Shown: positions 12,626 through 14,188 of the stretch, piece by piece | Numbering within the stretch: position 1 is the first letter of the stretch | How the letters are laid out: every line of letters begins with the position of its first letter | NCBI GenBank assembly: GCA_030589605.1 | Contig: JAUUVJ010000045.1 | Span: forward strand, 1-14,188 | DNA from: Candidatus Hodarchaeota archaeon | GTDB lineage: Archaea; Asgardarchaeota; Heimdallarchaeia; Hodarchaeales; Hodarchaeaceae | Direction: 5' to 3' | DNA: 14,188 nt | Program-made: the position numbers and the translations under genes | Notes under the pieces: generated by a model | Told to the model about the DNA's origin: nothing | Databases searched by the model: none | Seen by the model: the letters and a program-made list of their open reading frames with translations, nothing else

Positions 12626-12835
12626 ATGAAGATAATGATGATGATCAAAATGCCTAATCATAATTGTAACATAATTTTAGTACATGGATATACTAATAAC
12701 CCCTCTGATTTTGATTTATGGGTCAGTCATCTACAATAAAAACAATTCAAGGTTTATACTATTCTTCAGTAGATTTTGATTTATGGGTCAGTCATCTACA
12801 ACAAAAACAATTCAAGGTTTATACTATTCTTCAAT
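12626..12835 (+). pseudogene. Relic of an alpha/beta hydrolase with internal duplication
   Basis: The frame from ATG 12626 (or 12650) reads NIILVHGYTNNPSDFDLWV and stops at TAA 12737. VHGYT is the strand-3/oxyanion HG motif that opens lipase- and esterase-like alpha/beta hydrolases. A 65-bp tandem copy follows, in which the stop codon is CAA, so FDLWVSHLQQKQFKVYT is restored but in another frame because 65 is not a multiple of three. The nucleophile Ser and His are missing. Only the first 40 or so residues of a protein of about 250 remain. Its end abuts the minus-strand gene ending at 12831. Confidence 0.6.
12707..12833. repeat. 65-bp tandem duplication inside the hydrolase relic
   Basis: GATTTTGATTTATGGG begins both units, at 12707 and 12772. 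About 60 bases match, with a single difference at the stop codon (TAA in the first, CAA in the second). The second unit probably keeps the ancestral codon. The duplication is recent relative to gene decay, or one copy was mutated after duplication. Confidence 0.9.
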
Positions 12836-13259
12836 TCTTCAGATTGACAAAATAATGAAGGCCATTCCCAACTGGAGGTTTCCGATTGGCATACCAATTC
12901 CGAAGAGTCAATCCAAATGTAGCAGCGGCAAATAGAAATGAAACAGGAGCCATTGGAGTAGTGGCTACCATAAGTGTTGCCATTGTTCCTAAACTTGCAG
13001 GAATTGCAGGATCAAGCCTTTTATTCTTCATCCACTCATCACAATTCTCTTTTGCTCGATCCAAAGCTTTTTTCACTTTATTAGGAATAATATTGTTATA
13101 GATATCATCTTCAAGTTTTTTGGACCATGGAGTTTCTTGAATCTGACGGGCCATGAGTCCTAAAGCATTTCTACAGTCTTTCAAGTCGTTTTCGTGGTCA
13201 TTCCGATACTTCAGAATTCTATCAATAGGATATGCACTCGGGATCGTTGCAAGTTCCAA
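12831..13259 (-). CDS. C-terminal half of a stop-interrupted gene, with a hydrophobic hairpin
   Basis: Counted from TTG 13259 the product is 142 residues, but the open frame runs back to 13295, directly after the TAA that ends the upstream gene, and in the same frame. TTG 13259 has no clear ribosome site, so this is better read as the second half of one gene. It is helical and charged (IPSAYPIDRILKYRNDHEND, LEDDIYNNIIPNKVKKAL). Two hydrophobic stretches follow (ASLGTMATLMVATTPMA and VSFLFAAATFGLTL), then NWYANRKPPVG, so it could insert in or touch the membrane. The function is unknown. Confidence 0.55.
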   Translation of the reverse strand: MELATIPSAYPIDRILKYRNDHENDLKDCRNALGLMARQIQETPWSKKLEDDIYNNIIPNKVKKALDRAKENCDEWMKNKRLDPAIPASLGTMATLMVATTPMAPVSFLFAAATFGLTLRNWYANRKPPVGNGLHYFVNLKN

Positions 13260-13295
13260 ATGCTGGTCTTCAAAGATCTGTTTGACCAGAAAAAC

Positions 13296-14015
13296 TTATT
13301 TTATTTGAGCAGCACTATAATTATCTTCCAGAACCTCCTGAACTAAAGGATTACTCAATGCACGGGAAATTTTTAATTGAAAGATTTCGTGATGAAAAGG
13401 GTCATTTGTAATAGGAGTGGCTCCTTTATATAACAAACCAGAGACAAGGGCATGGTTCATCATCACAGCTTCGCCAAATGCGAGATCAACACTTTCATAA
13501 CCCTGAGTTACCCGATATTCTATTCTTCCATCCCTAACTTCATCATATATAACTTCATCATATTGATTAACCCCATGATAAATTTCTCCATACTGCCCTC
13601 CCACTCGTAACATCTGTCTCATCTCATCGTCCCGCTTCTTGGGATCATTTCGATATTCTTCTGGTATCTTTGCAAGGGAGATGTTCCACCCCTGTTTCTG
13701 GTTGGTTTGACATAGCTGTTGGAATTCAGGATCAGCAAGATCGGATTTGATTCCCTCCGTTATAAGTTGTTGATAATCAACATTTTCCTTAGATTGAAAG
13801 ACTTCCGTTGGCGTTACCCGCTCTAAAATTCCCGCATCTTCTAACTGAGTTACGTTATATTTCATTCCATTCGAAATCCCAATCCCATCATGATGCGCAA
13901 GTTCTGGATCGAGAATGTAAATCTTGTCAAAATAGATCGCAGCTAATTTAAGGACGGGAGATTGGTTATCTGCAAAATATGAATACGGATAATAAAACAC
14001 TTTATGTTGGTCCAT
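13296..14015 (-). CDS. N-terminal part of a protein starting YYPYSYF, unknown function, cut by an in-frame TAA
   Basis: I prefer ATG 14015, which follows AAAGGTG by about 9 bases, over GTG 14027, giving 239 residues. The sequence opens VFYYPYSYFADNQSPVLKLA and AIYFDKIYILDPELAHHDGI. I associate this YYPY...FDKIYILDPE pattern with an uncharacterised family of larger proteins, but this is from memory and unchecked. The middle is acidic and mixed alpha/beta, and a helical region ends at LEDNYSAAQIK. After the TAA the frame continues without shift for 154 codons, so the undamaged gene would have had about 394 codons. Hydrophobic helices occur only in the second part. No catalytic motif is identified. 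Confidence 0.65.
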   Translation of the reverse strand: MDQHKVFYYPYSYFADNQSPVLKLAAIYFDKIYILDPELAHHDGIGISNGMKYNVTQLEDAGILERVTPTEVFQSKENVDYQQLITEGIKSDLADPEFQQLCQTNQKQGWNISLAKIPEEYRNDPKKRDDEMRQMLRVGGQYGEIYHGVNQYDEVIYDEVRDGRIEYRVTQGYESVDLAFGEAVMMNHALVSGLLYKGATPITNDPFHHEIFQLKISRALSNPLVQEVLEDNYSAAQIK

Positions 14016-14142
14016 AATTTTTTTCACCTTTCCTCTCTTTATCCTCCTAGATTGTGTTTTTCTGTCCCCTCGTAGACACTGAATTCGTTGTGATCAAATA
14101 GGGGTGAAATCCTTAAGATTGAATTTCCTTTATCAGTTGAAA

Positions 14143-14178
14143 TTACACATGTTTTATACTTTCCTACTATATAAGCTC
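14143..14178 (-). promoter_or_regulatory. TATA-like elements upstream of the minus-strand gene
   Basis: Read on the minus strand, AGCTTATATAGTAGGAAAG and then AAGTATAAAACATG offer two TATA-like boxes, the second preceded by GGAAA as a BRE would be. Both lie 130-160 bases before ATG 14015, which implies a leader of about 100 bases. A strong AGGAGG at 14042-14047 lies too far from the start and is followed by no start codon. Confidence 0.35.
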
Positions 14179-14188
14179 TTCTATCTTG

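Overview
The window is AT-rich and most likely comes from an archaeon. This rests on TATA/BRE-like promoters instead of -35/-10 boxes, GGAGG/GAGGTGA ribosome binding sites, frequent TTG and GTG starts, zinc-ribbon proteins of archaeal style, and a membrane-protein/winged-helix pair. An Asgard-type (Loki- or Heimdall-like) archaeon would fit, but that is inference: no taxonomic marker gene is present. Many genes match no family I can name. Several are broken or duplicated, which is typical of an accessory or defence island rather than a housekeeping region.

Layout. (1) 1-1140: a six-helix membrane protein and a small winged-helix regulator, headed by a perfect palindrome that may be the operator. 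(2) 1236-4417: a plus-strand cassette of a four-helix membrane protein, three small membrane-anchored proteins and a zinc-ribbon protein with a HEPN-like R-x4-H motif. (3) 4422-7872: a minus-strand island with two parallel modules. Each starts with a near-identical promoter/leader and the start of a small coiled-coil gene, and each is followed by a different nuclease-like gene: a HEPN protein (coupled to the C-terminal third of a tyrosine recombinase) or an HNH protein with a long helical tail. (4) 7990-9600: a gene graveyard with short, frameshifted or interrupted frames, a second duplicated gene start, and a 50-bp tandem repeat. (5) 9652-11107: two overlapping plus-strand genes, a zinc-ribbon protein with an internal duplication and an unknown 274-residue protein. 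(6) 11127-11936: relics of gene starts, then a four-helix membrane protein. (7) 12138-14188: relics of a subtilisin-like protease and an alpha/beta hydrolase, a small Cys-rich protein, and a minus-strand gene of about 394 codons split by one in-frame TAA.

How the parts may work together. The most interesting area is 1.2-7.9 kb. Two different HEPN-type candidate RNases and one HNH-type candidate nuclease lie beside a recombinase remnant, and one of them sits in a cassette of membrane-anchored proteins. This resembles a defence or mobile-element island in which effector genes are swapped behind a conserved leader/coiled-coil front end. That function is inferred from motifs and neighbourhood; no family search could be run.
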